The translations under genes were made by a program, and so were the position numbers. A stretch of DNA of 64,000 nucleotides from Aquarana catesbeiana (Eukaryota > Chordata > Amphibia > Anura > Ranidae), in assembly GCF_042186555.1 (NCBI RefSeq), contig NC_133326.1, forward strand, positions 493,791,232 through 493,855,231, written 5' to 3'. The notes under the pieces were generated by a model that was not told the origin of the DNA, did no database searches, and was given only the letters and a program-made list of their open reading frames with translations. Below, one piece after another: positions 33,003-43,409 of this stretch. Positions within the stretch are counted from its first letter, which is position 1. Each line of letters starts with the position of its first letter.

Positions 33003-33169
33003 AATGGTCGAAGCACTTTGACTGGGATGGATGTGAACCACATAAACACGCCATAAGACTTACAACATGAAATGGACCTGAAGTGTGCCCTGGTCTGCTG
33101 GTCGGTATACCAAAAAGGGGGCAAAAACATTCAGGTAGGGGTGAAAGCTCTTTATTGGTTTAGTGTTAT

Positions 33170-34068
33170 TCACTGAGCAAGTTTGGTAAATGCTTGCAAC
33201 ATTTCTACCTGAGGATTCAGGATGTACCGGGCAAAGCAGGCATGTTTCCACCTACCTAATCTCTTGATGATGTGGTCTGGAACCCCGTGCTGGGATGTGG
33301 CCGAGGCTGCGCCAATTCGGAACGCGTAACCACAGTACCGACTGGGGTTGAGGTCTAGGTTTCGCAGGATGATCCTGATGTGCTTAATGAACTGGCAGCC
33401 ACTCAAGGGGTTGGTTGGGAAAGGTAGTAGGGGACTAGAGTTCAATTGCCTTGGTAGGAGTATTAGTAGGAGGTCAAGTATCGCTACTGGGCACCAGATG
33501 TTTGTCTTGAAAAGATGGATGTCAACCCCGGAGCCTGATTGCTGGGTTTTGGATACTGCGAGGTGGAGAATGAATGATCTTGGTAACGAACCAGGTGACA
33601 TCTACACGATACCTGGCCAGCCGGGCTATTACAGGTAAACTCGCTAGGCCGCAAAAAACCTTAATATGCCAGGTAGATGGCCGCTTGAATGACCAAGCTG
33701 GGAAGAAGGCCAAACGGGAAACGAGAGGATGGTCAACATGTCTATGAAGATGGTATTCTGATGTGCAAGCGTTTGGAGTTGGTTATGGGCTGTTGCTTCT
33801 GAATGCCACGCAGGATGGCTCGGATCACATGGATGGCAAGGACGGCTTTGCGGGATCCTGTAAGGCCAGGAAGTGTTGGATGCTGGCTAAGTATAGTCTG
33901 GTGGTGTGTGATAAAATGTGGCAAAATGAAACAAAAGCTAGTATGTGTATGTGTCTGTTGACGTTGCTGTGGGGCAGGATGCCAAAAGCTTGCAGAAGGC
34001 GTTCCAAGCTGTGTGGTAGGCCTGGAGTGTGTTGCGGGATAAGGATTGATTGATGAGCTGGGTCGCAC
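33170..34068 (-). pseudogene. Tyrosine recombinase of the DIRS/Ngaro-like element
   Basis: The catalytic part is in 33601-33170: FRIGAASATSQHGVPDHIIK with the active-site Arg, then LGRWKHACFARYI with the nucleophilic Tyr in RYI. The histidine usually before the Phe of HSFRIG appears as Tyr (GYAFRIG). The N-terminal core-binding part lies in other frames (33713-33522 with LVSRLAFFPAWS-type residues, and 34068-33742 with LTGSRKAVLAIHVIRAILRG). Frameshifts at about 33600 and 33740 break it. Known role: inserts circular cDNA into the genome. Confidence 0.75.
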
Positions 34069-34470
34069 TGTGAAGGTGCTGCTTTAATCCAATGTCAGCT
34101 GAGACCAAGGTGGGTTTCTGCGGAAAAAAAATGAAATGAAGTTAAAACGGGACAGTGCGTCTGCTGCGACGTTGCACTTGCCCGGAATGAATGTGCAGTG
34201 GACATTGAACTGATGCTGCAGGGATAATTGTACCAGCCTGCGTAGGAAGGACATAATAGGGAGCGACTTGGACCTGCCTTTATTAATGATATCGCCCGTG
34301 GCCTGGTTGTCGGTGGCGAAGGCCACCGTTTGTCCGGTCCAGGTATGGCCCCAGACCTGATCGGCTGCTACGATCGGGTATAGTTTGAACAATGAGGAAG
34401 ACCGGATAAACCCGGGGATTAGGAGTATCTCCTATTGCTGCAAAGCCGGTGGAGGCTGTGGCATCCGTTA

Positions 34471-35062
34471 CAGTCAGGTCCATAAATATTGGGACATCAA
34501 CACAATTCTAATCTTTTTGGCTCTATACACCACCACAATGGATTTGAAATGAAACGAACAAGATGTGCTTTTACTGCAGACTTTCAGCTTTAATTTACAT
34601 CCAAATCAGGTGAACGGTGTAGGAATTACAACAATTTGTATATGTGCCTCCCATTTTTTAAGGGACCAAAAGTAATGGGACAATTGGCTGCTCCGCTTTT
34701 CAATGGCCAGGTGTGTGTTATTCCCTCATTATCCCATTTACAAGGAGCAGATAAAAGGTCCAGCGTTCATTTCAGGTGTGCTATTTGCATTTGGAATCTG
34801 TTGCTGTCAACTCTCAATATGAGATCCAAAGAGCTGTCACTATCGGTGAAACAAGCCATCATTAGGCTGAAAAAACAAAACAAACCCATCAGGGAGATAG
34901 CAAAAACATTAGGTGTGGTCAAATCAACTGTTTGGAACATCCTTGAAAAGAAAAAATGCATCGGTGAGCTCAGCAGCACCAAAAGACAAATACATTGTGG
35001 TGGTGTATAGAGCCAAAAAGATTAGAATTATGTCGATGCCCCAATATGTATGGACCTGACTG
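34471..35062 (+). mobile_element. Tc1-like deletion derivative (592 bp)
   Basis: Inverted ends CAGTCAGGTCCATAAATATT and the complement of CCATACATATTGGGGCAT face each other. TA is duplicated at 34469-34470 and 35063-35064. It keeps only the 5' end of a transposase gene and interrupts the RT-RNase H gene of the host element. Confidence 0.9.
34819..35010 (+). pseudogene. Tc1-like transposase, N-terminal HTH only
   Basis: 63 codons from MRSKELSLSVKQ. The helix-turn-helix reads KPIREIAKTLGVVKSTVWNI, the paired-like DNA-binding region of Tc1 transposases. The sequence then jumps to the right terminal repeat, so the second HTH and the DDE domain are deleted. Confidence 0.85.
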
Positions 35063-36198
35063 TACCTGCGGTGATAGAGGCAATACTGATGGTATGAACA
35101 TGGATATGCCATTCTAACTAGTAAGGAACTCATCCCAAATAGACAAATCCGCTATCGCCGCTGTGCCTAATATAAGGATTTGATTGGGGTCCTGTATCTG
35201 AGAGTGGAAGACCAAGAGGCGTGAAACGAAAAGATCGTCCTTGGGGAATGATTCTCATTGCAAAGTTGAGCATCCCTAAGAGATATTGAAGTTGCTTCTT
35301 AGTACACCCCTGTGCAAGGGTAAAGTCAGGAAGAACTGACCTGATGTGGGTCAGTTTGTCAGGGTGAAGGCTGGCCTGCATAGAGCGAGTGTCCAGGTTG
35401 TTCTCGAGGAAGGTGATGGAGTGTGCTGGGCCTTCCACTTTGTGTTCTGCAATGGGCACATTGAGATTCCCAAACACCACTCTTAACCTATCAAGGTCTA
35501 CTGGGGGCACGCTGGGGTGTTCGATTAGCAAGAAGTCATCCAGGTAATGGATGACCCTCTGGCACTGGGCTTGGTGCGACAGGATCCAGGTGTGGTACTT
35601 TTAAGGCCAAAGAAGCTTAAATGCGTCTGATATGTCGGCTTTAGAGAGCCAGGCGCCTGTGCCTACTTTGATAATGGCCTGAATTGCCATGTCTACTGAA
35701 GCATATTTTAGGGAGAATTCCTCTGAAGGAATTGGGGAATTCAAACTTGGGATGTGGGAAGAATGAGGAGCAGACAGGTCGTACACCAAGCAAATTTTAT
35801 TTGAAAACTTGCCCTTGACAAGCCCAATAGGGCTAACTCTCCCAGATGTTGAAAGGGGGCTGAGCAAAGGGGCCGATGATGAAGCCTCGGTCAAGTTCGG
35901 CCTGCAACAGCTGGTCTATGGCCTGTTCGTCGATGGCCGCTGAGCGGAGATTCCTGCACTCGTGAGTCGCAGTGTGATGAGGCTGGTGTGGAACCCTGCA
36001 GTAAATCCTTGGATAAGGAAGGTGGCTAGTGAGGGAGTGGGGTGTGAGGTGAGGTAAAACCTCAGCCATAGGACGTCCTCTAGGCCTAGTCAGGACTTTT
36101 TCTGCTGCTTGATCTGGCATAGGGCTTTAGGATGTGCTCTATGACATATAATACGGACATGGAGCAGCCGGCATTGGCTGTAGTTGCACGATCCAAAA

Positions 36199-36977
36199 TT
36201 AGTTACTACAGATGGACTCACCCCCTACTGACCGAACAGGATGACCGAACTTGTCCACCTGGGGCGTCTGAACTGGGGCAGACAAGCACTGAGCTGTACC
36301 GTAGGTGGAGGGAAGATCGAGAAGGGGGGCTAACTGAAACATTGGCGCACCAGGTAGCAGTGTGGGTGGAGGACTGGCAGATAGCGCAGAGTGGTGAGCG
36401 TAGACCGGCAAAGTGGCGGCAGAACAACTCTGTGTGCATGAGGCTCCAATCCGTGCCTGCCTGGAACTGTGTGAGCCTGGCTGCCGCTTTGGCCGAGAAT
36501 GAACGGTGGTAATCATAAAATGAGAACCCCCCGTATTTATAGCCCAGGTCCAACACGGGGTGGAGATATAAGTCCAGCTCTCTACCTACTACTGGGACTG
36601 GCTGAACACAGGACATCCCTCACCATCCCAAAGGTCAACGCAAACTCTGCAATAGTTAATTTGTGGTTGAGCCTGGGGTCTTTGGCCTTGAGGACCACTG
36701 ATACGTCCCCCCAAGCATACAATTTATTCTCTGGCAGATCGTGAACCGAAATGAGGGAAGTAAGCTTGATGTCCTTGCCATCCAAAATGTCCTTCCTGAT
36801 GCTGGCTGGGACCAAGTGGGCTGGAAAGATAGTAGAACTCTTCCCTGTCATACCTGCAGGAGGGGGTGTTGGGACCAGGACTGCGCCTGAGTTAGGGATG
36901 ACCACGGCCGGGCGTCCCTCCAAGACTGTCACTCTGGCTTGAACGTCAGTGACTGCGGTGGTCAATGATGACACCAT
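36199..36977 (-). pseudogene. Gag-like protein of the DIRS/Ngaro-like element
   Basis: Two overlapping minus frames form the ORF. The first (36977-36582) runs from MVSSLTTAVTDVQARV (coiled-coil-like) to a SIRKDILDGKDIKLTSLISV segment. The second (36616-36218) continues with DLYLHPVLDLGYKYGG and ends with a CCHC knuckle CAICQSSTHTATWC (CX2CX4HX4C). One frame change near 36600 separates them. Confidence 0.7.
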
Positions 36978-37570
36978 GGTGTGAAGCTGAGAAATGGCTG
37001 AGGATATGGATTGAAAAGACGCCTGCGGGGTGCTGGGCCCATCTGTCGCTAGCGGCGGGAAGAGGAGCCTGAAGAACTCAGGCTGTGGGTGGTCTATCCC
37101 CTGAGGGACTGCACGCTGCCGCTCTCTGAAACCGGAGAGAGTGACAGAGGGGCAGATGTGAGGTCTTCGCCTGTGACATGGCTCTGGCTGACTTGTGCTC
37201 TAGTTGCAAAGTCCTGGTCTTTGAGGTCAAAAGCTCAGTCGACCGGGGTGACATGAAGGTCCAGTTTTTTTTCCCGATAGATAGATATATTTTTTTTTTT
37301 TTTTTAATTTCACCTGGGGAATAACGTCCTACCTGGGGAATAACGTCCAACCTGGTGCAGGATGGAACTACCTGAACTCCGATGTGGGCCGATGTGCTTT
37401 GTTGCGACTGGATTCGAACTGGGCCGTAGGGTAAGCCGAACTGAGGGTTGCGAATCAAACAGTGATCTGAATTTAAAGTGAACCGTTGCGTCGCTGAGGC
37501 GACTAGTATCGGACTGGAGGGAAATGCAAACTAAAATATCTGAAGTGATAGACAGTGTGTTTCTTAAATG
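36978..37570 (-). other. Gag leader region of the DIRS/Ngaro-like element
   Basis: Further minus frames (37458-37078) are proline/serine-rich without a known motif. A T run at 37290-37306 and a duplicated TAACGTCC..ACCTGGGGAATAACGTC unit near 37320-37345 suggest local slippage. Confidence 0.4.
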
Positions 37571-38017
37571 AAATGGGCCTACTACGTAGTGTGAAACAAC
37601 AAGGTACGGGAATGTACGAATGAAACACGGCTCAGTGATTGTGCTCACGAACTGAGCGACAAGTTTATGGTTTGCATGAGGCTAAAATAATACATACAGA
37701 GACTTTAACGAATGACTCCTAAGTTCCGTAGCAGGGTTTCGGAGATACGGGGTATCTGGCAAACAACAGCTCGTGAAATGAAGAAATTATCTACGAATCC
37801 TACCTGCGACAGTTGAGCAAGACAATATCTACGAAAACCACTAACGGAGAACCGAAAGCCTCTGGAAGTTTGGACACGCAACTCGCAAACACCGAATGAG
37901 TTGGAAGAGTTGGCTTAGTGATGCAACGAATCGCGCACAGGAACCGACAAAGAACACAGATGAGTGGGCTGCTTAAATACCCCCCGAACTCCTCCCATAA
38001 ATTCAGGCCACCATACT

Positions 38018-38020
<3 letters not shown>
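37571..38020 (-). repeat. Right terminal region of the DIRS/Ngaro-like element
   Basis: On the minus strand it starts CAGTATGGTGGCCTGAATTT and contains GGGGGGTATTTAAGCAG and GTCGCAGGTAGGATTCGT. It is collinear with the inverted counterpart at 28730-28772 plus 30571-31295, well conserved for about the first 57 bases and diverged after that. Confidence 0.75.

Positions 38021-38078
<58 letters not shown>
38021..38078. repeat. (AT)n microsatellite at the element edge
   Basis: About 28 AT units directly beside the right terminus. A shorter AT run (28715-28726) sits at the same place beside the left inverted terminus. Confidence 0.95.
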
Positions 38079-38081
<3 letters not shown>

Positions 38082-38098
38082 TGGGGATTCTAAATAAT

Positions 38099-38518
38099 TT
38101 TCTAGCAAAAAATATTAATTAAAACAAGTTCCAGAAAAGGCCTGGTCAGCAATTGGTTAACTTCTGAGTCCTGTAAAAGTTATCACTTTTACCTAAAAAC
38201 TGATTGCCAGCTGTAAAAATCCATTTCAAGCTCATGGCTGCAGCAGTGAGCTTGCTTTAACCCTTTGAGTTCCAGAACATTTATAAAGTACCTTGCTAGA
38301 CCATGGGTTAAACAAGCCTTTAGCAGCATTTCTACGAAGAAAAACATGAATGCTGACAACAGTTAATACACAACCCTTTTCTAGATTAGTGACTCACTAA
38401 ATAATGGAAAAAAGGGTAAGGATCCCAACTGTGGCTTTAAAGTGTGATGGAATGTTACTATTCCAGGATGGTCCACTCTTGTCCACAATAGTCCTTAGGT
38501 GCACATCCAGCTCGTCAC
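38099..38518. other. Unassigned flank
   Basis: No gene or nameable repeat seen. Confidence 0.45.
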
Positions 38519-38522
38519 TTAA

Positions 38523-39483
38523 CCACTTCAGCCGCGGAAAGATTTACCCCCTTCCTGACCAGAGCACTTTTTGCGATTCAGCACCGCGTTGCTTTAACTG
38601 ACAATTGTGCGGTCGTGTGACATGGCACCAAAACAAAATTGACGTCCTTTTTTCCCCACAAATAGAGCTTTCTTTTGGTGGTATTTGATCATCTCTGCGA
38701 TTTTTTATTTTTTGCGCTATAAACAAAAAAATAGCGACAATTTTGAAAAATCGCATTATTTTTTACATTTTGCTATAATAAATATTCCCCCCAATAAAAC
38801 ATTTTTTTTTCCTCAGTTTAAGCCGATAGGTATTCTTCTTCTACATATTTTTGGTAAAAAAAAAAATCGCAATAAGCGTTTGATTTGTTTGCGCAAAAGT
38901 TATAGCATTTACAAAATAGGGGATAGTTGTATGGCATTTTTATTATTTTTTTTTTACTAGTAATCAGCGATTTTTTTTTTTTTTTTATTGTGACTGCGAC
39001 GTTATGGCGGACATGTCGGACATTTTTGAAACATTTTTGGGACCATTGTCATTTATACAGCAATCAGTGCTATAAAAATGCATTGATTCCTGTATAAATG
39101 ACACTGGCAGTGAAGGGGTTAACCACTAGGGGGCGGGGAGGGGTTAAATCAGTACTGGGAGTGATTACTAACTGTAAGGGGGATGGGCTGTGTATGTGAC
39201 GCCACTGATCTCTGCTCCGATGACAGGGAGCAGAGATCCAGTGACACTGTCACTAGGCAGAACGGGAGATGCTGTTTACATCAGCATCTCCCCGTTCGTC
39301 CTCTCCATGAGGCGATCGTAGGTATCCCCGCGGTGAGCGAGTCCGCGGGACCCGCAACCCGACTCACGGAGCTCGCGGCAGGTGCGCACATGGCGGCAAA
39401 TTCAAAGTAAAGTACAGGTACGTTGCTTTGCGCAGCAGTGCCATTCTGCCGACGTAAATGTACAGGAGCCGGTCGGGAACCGG
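38523..39483 (+). mobile_element. TTAA-flanked non-autonomous element C (961 bp)
   Basis: It runs from CCACTTCAGCCGCGG to GTCGGGAACCGG between TTAA at 38519-38522 and 39484-39487. The family block TAGAGCTTTCTTTTGGTGGT is at about 38663. It lacks the minisatellite of elements A and B. No ORF. Confidence 0.75.
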
Positions 39484-39578
39484 TTAAACATACACTATAT
39501 TACCAAAAGTATTGGGACATCTGCCTTTACATGCACATGAACTTGAATGGCATCCCAGTCTTAGTCCGTAGGGTTCAA

Positions 39579-40614
39579 AAGAAATAAAAGTGTAGCGCTA
39601 TATATCACATCCACAGCCGTGTGTATTACAATAAAAACATATATAAATGGTGAATACTACCAAATATCAAATAGCGGCGATCGTGAGGGGTCCACCCGAC
39701 ATGTTTCAGCTAAGGAGCCGTCATGTGGGGTGGACGGCAGATGACGGCTCCTTAGCTGAAACATGTCGGGTGGACCCCTCACGATCGCCGCTATTTGATA
39801 TTTGAGCTCTGTTTCGTTCTTCCAAAATGTGAGTCTGTTTTTTATTATTTTAATAAACTAGTGTTTTAAAACGTTATTACGCTATGTGAGTTTTGTTTGC
39901 TCCTTGCATGGCATATGAACTACACGTTTGGCTTATGCTGGATTACCTATGGAAGAGGAAGCCGTGTGGGCACCCCCTTTTCTTTCCACCATCTGTTGAT
40001 GACATCTGACAAGACGCACTTCTCAGAACCAGTGGTTATTATGCCTTTTTGACTTGTCTGGCGTATGCCATTTCAGGTAAATTTTTTCCGGTAAGCCTCC
40101 TCTACTTCTGGTGTTGGCCCCGGCACTGATGTACAATCTATGCACACTTGTGGTCTTCCTTCTGCCCACTCGCCAGATTTGGTGTAACCATACATCTGTG
40201 AATACCATCTGGCCATTCATCACCCCCATTGAACTCTGCTGATGTTTTCTTCATTATTTTTCTACACATTTTTTATGGACTGTTAAGTTTTATGATTTTT
40301 TATGTTTGGTGTTTGGTTCATGGAACTAGCACGGGTTTCTACTAATCACTGGCACATCTGATAACTAAGTATTATTGTTTATTTACCTTATATGTGATCA
40401 ACACTGATTAATTATTTGACACTATCCATATTATGGTCATACATATTTTGGTAGTATTCACCATTTATATATGTTTTTATTGTAATACACACGGCTGTGG
40501 ATGTGATATATAGCGCTACACTTTTATTTCTTTTGATTTTTTTTGCCTTGAGTCTATAGGTGTGTTGGCTGCTTTTTCATTTTTTTAAACGTAGCGCTGT
40601 ACTTAATTTTTATT
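39579..40614. mobile_element. PLE-type inverted dimer without RT (1036 bp), 18-bp TSD
   Basis: The target duplication TTAGTCCGTAGGGTTCAA lies at 39561-39578 and 40615-40632. Complementary blocks include AAAAGAAATAAAAGTGTAGC with the left arm to 39722, and its partners at 39740-39803 and 40450-40530. Centre copies of GCTGAAACATGTCGGG in both orientations match the GAAAC end of hammerhead-like cores. The right tail GTGTTGGCTGCTTTTTC..GTAGCGCTG resembles the tail of 31839-32821. Confidence 0.75.
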
Positions 40615-40632
40615 TTAGTCCGTAGGGTTCAA

Positions 40633-41006
40633 TATTGAGTTGGCCCACCCTTTGCAGTTATAACTGCTTCAACTCTTCTGGGAAGGCTGTCCACAAGGTT
40701 TAGGAGTGTATCTATGGGAATGTTTGACCAGTTACAGTGATGTTGGAACAGGAAGGGGCCATCCCCAAACTTTTCCCACAAAATTGGAAGCATGAAATTG
40801 TCCAAAATGTCTTGGTATGCTGACGCCTTAAGAGTTCCCTTCACTGAAACTAAGGGGCCAAGCCCAACCTCTGAAAAACAACCCCATACCACAATCCCCC
40901 CTCCACCAAATGATTTGGTCCAGTGCACAAAGCAAGGTCTATAAAGACATAGATGAGTGAATTTGGAGGGGAGGAACTTGAGTGGCCTGCAGAGTCCTGA
41001 CCTCAA
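40633..41006 (-). pseudogene. Tc1-like transposase C-terminal part, left half of the foldback
   Basis: The minus frame contains SFGGGGIVVWGCFSEVGLGP (around the second catalytic Asp region) and AYQDILDNFMLPILWEKFGD, then jumps to PIDTLLNLVDSLPRRVEAVI. The stretch carrying SPDLNPIEHLW is missing here but present in the plus-strand half. Confidence 0.85.
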
Positions 41007-41274
41007 CCCAATAGAACATCTTTGGGATGAATTAGTGAAGACTGTGAGCCGGGCCTTCTCGTGTCCACATCAGTGCCTGACCTCACAAATGCGCTTCTGG
41101 AAGAATGGTCAAACATTGCCATACAAGACAAAGGGGGGTGACACAGCTCCGGGTAGCCTACGAAAGATCCCTCGCAGCTGTACGAACCCGGATGCCAGCC
41201 TGGTCTGCAACCAGAAAAATATGTGGGAGAAGGAGAGAGATTGGTGGCACTTCCAGGGATAAAACCACTCCTTT
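40957..41274 (+). pseudogene. Tc1-like transposase C-terminal part, right half of the foldback
   Basis: The plus frame contains SPDLNPIEHLWDELVKTVSR, then frame-shifted LTNALLEEWSNI-type residues. It is interrupted at 41274 by a TTAA element and resumes at 42665 with LVHSLPRRVEAVIAAKG-type coding to the right end. Confidence 0.75.
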
Positions 41275-41277
41275 TAA

Positions 41278-42664
41278 CCGCTTCAGATCCGGGCCATTGC
41301 CAAATGACGGCAACAGCGCGGATCTAAATTGCCGGGACCACGTCTATTGACGTCGTCCCGTGCACGAGCGGCCTGCGCGCCCCCTGCAGGGTGCGCGCGG
41401 CGCGCTCGGTGATAAGCGAGTCTATGAGACTCGCCTGATCACAGATCAGAGTAAGGGGTTGGTCCTGACCCCTTACCACATGATCAGTTGTCAGCCAATG
41501 ACAGCTGATCCTGTCATGTAATCAGAGCCGGTAATCTTCTATTTTTCCTCCTCTGACAGCGTGAGGAGGAAAAAAAAACCCGATCACCGGCGGCCGTGAT
41601 CGGGACATCAGCGATCTTCTAACACAAAGCAATAGGCAGCAGTGCTGCCTACCAGTGCCCACCAGCGTCACCCATCAGTGCCCACAGTGCCATCAATCAG
41701 CGCCACCCATCAGTGCCCACAGTGCCATCAATCAGCGCCACCCATCAGTGCCCACAGTGCCACCTATCAGTGCCACCCATCAGCACCCACATCAGTGCAA
41801 CCTATCAGTGCCGCCCATCAGTGGTACCTATCCGTGCCGCCCATCCGTGCCACCCATCCGTACCACCAATCCGTGCCGCCCATCCGTGCCGCCCTATCTG
41901 TCCCCAAAAACCCGATCACCGGCGGCCGTGATCGGGACATCAGCGATCTTCTAACACAAAGCAATAGGCAGCAGTGCTGCCTACCAGTGCCCACCAGCGT
42001 CACCCATCAGTGCCATCAATCAGCGCCACCCATCAGTGCCCACAGTGCCATCAATCAGCGCCACCCATCAGTGCCCACAGTGCCACCCATCAGTGCCCAC
42101 AGTGCCACCTATCAGTGCCACCCATCAGTGCCGCCCATCAGTGCCCCCCATCAGTGGTACCTATCCGTGCCGCCCATCCGTGCCACCCATCCGTACCACC
42201 AATCCGTGCCGCCCATCCGTGCCGCCCTATCTGTCCCCATCAGTACCGCCTTATCTGTCCCCATCAGTGCCGCCTTTACTGTGCCTATCAGTGCCGCCTT
42301 ATCTGTGCCTATCCGTGCCCATCAGTGCAGCCTATCAGTGCCCACCAGTGCCGCCTCATCAGCGCATATCAATGAAGGAGAAAAATTACCTGTTTGCAAA
42401 ATATTATAACAAACTATTAAACATGATTTTTTTTTTTTTTTCAAAAATTTCCATCTTTTTTTGTTTGTTTAGCAAAAAATAAAAAACCCCAGCTGTGGTT
42501 AAATACCACCAAAAGAAAGCTCTATTTGTGGGAAAAAAATGATAAAAATGTCATTTGGGTACAGTGTTGTATGACCGCGCAATTGTCATTCAAAGTACGA
42601 CAGCGCTGAAAGATCAAAATTGGTCTGGGCAGGAGGGGGGTTTAAGTGCCCAGTAAGCAAGTGG
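41278..42664 (-). mobile_element. TTAA-flanked non-autonomous element D (1387 bp)
   Basis: TTAA at 41274-41277 and 42665-42668. Same orientation as element B: GGATCTAAATTGCCGGGA near the left and GTGCCCAGTAAGCAAGTGG at the right; the family block lies at about 42508. It is longer because of a tandem duplication and a CAGTGCC-type minisatellite. Confidence 0.75.
41579..42360. repeat. Minisatellite with a tandem duplication of about 330 bp
   Basis: CCCGATCACCGGCGGCCGTG begins both 41579 and 41911. Inside each copy, 10-18 bp units such as CCACCCATCAGTGCC repeat. The long plus-strand open frames here are translations of the repeat. Confidence 0.9.
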
Positions 42665-43409
42665 TTAAACCTTGTGCACAGCCTTCCCAGAAGAGTTGAA
42701 GCTGTTATAGCTGCAAAGGGTGGACCAATTCTGTATTGACCCCTACGGACTAAGACTGGGATGCCATTAAAGTTCATGTGTGTGTAAAGGCAGGCATCCC
42801 AATACTATTGGTAATTTAGTGCATCTTTGGTAAAAAAAAATTCTAATGACTGTATATTGGTTTGGTGAAAGTTATAGTGTCTAAAAACTATGGTGTATAT
42901 ACAATGGATATAGAAAAGAATCAGCCTGCTTTTAAAATAATCACATTTTGTTGCTTTGCAGCCTGAAAGAAAGACAGACACAGTTTTTGTTTATCCAGCT
43001 GTATTTACTCAGTGCAACTTATAACATCCAAGTGAAAGATATAACACCAACATGTTAGAAAAAAAACAGAATCACTTGGAAAAAGGACGACCCCCACCTA
43101 AAATTATATAAAACTAGTAAACTCTATCAGGTGTAGATATTCACCTTCGGAATGGCACACAAAGTAATTTAATTTTCAAATGTAATCATTTGTGGTCACT
43201 GTGGTCAAAGAGCTTTCCTGGAGCATTTCAGTCCCTGGTAGTGCAACTGAAGTCATGAGATGGATACAAAAAAATCAAAGGCTTTATCAATGTTTAGAAG
43301 CACTTTGAAGTCTATTATTAAGTGGACGGTATTTGGGGCAACGTCCTGATCCAGGAAGGGTCTGTGTTGTACCAAACTGGATGAAAGAGCCAGGAGGAAA
43401 CTGGTCAGA

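Larger units (their letters stand above)
34084..36120 (-). pseudogene. RT and RNase H of the DIRS/Ngaro-like element
   Basis: On the minus strand, the RT part (36120-35130) has LLQAELDRGFIIGPF, SPIGLVKGKFSNK, motif A LSKADISDAFKLL and an intact YLDD at 35547-35536. RNase H follows with MDLTVTDATASTGFAAIGD, AFATDNQATGDIIN and NVAADALSRF, so its acidic residues are kept. It is split by the Tc1-like element 34471-35062 and by frame changes near 35860, 35560 and 34390. Confidence 0.85.
28715..38090 (-). mobile_element. DIRS/Ngaro-like tyrosine-recombinase retrotransposon
   Basis: Minus-strand order is Gag (36977-36199), RT and RNase H (36120-34084), then tyrosine recombinase (34068-33170). The right end on the minus strand begins CAGTATGGTGGCCTGAATTT (about 38017). 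The same words occur in plus orientation at 28730-28772, continuing after two insertions at 30571. Terminal segments are therefore inverted relative to each other, as in DIRS; the RT and recombinase look closer to Ngaro. It contains two TTAA elements, a PLE-type dimer and a Tc1-like derivative. Confidence 0.7.
39493..42821. mobile_element. Foldback Tc1-like element with two nested insertions
   Basis: The left end CACTATATTACCAAAAGTAT and the right end, complement of ATACTATTGGTAATTTAGTG, are inverted; matching continues through GTCTTAGTCCGTAGGG. A TA precedes the left end, and CA (a decayed TA) follows the right. After removing nested 39579-40632 and 41278-42668, about 0.9 kb remains. It holds two 3' halves of a transposase gene facing opposite ways, a palindromic derivative. 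Confidence 0.8.

Noticed and set aside
32957..38078. AT microsatellites as inverted cruciform regulatory elements
   Set aside because: Simple TA/AT runs beside element ends; no evidence for more than microsatellite expansion.
41642..42409. 255-codon open frame on plus
   Set aside because: It is translation of the CAGTGCC-type minisatellite; the same peptides repeat in all three frames.
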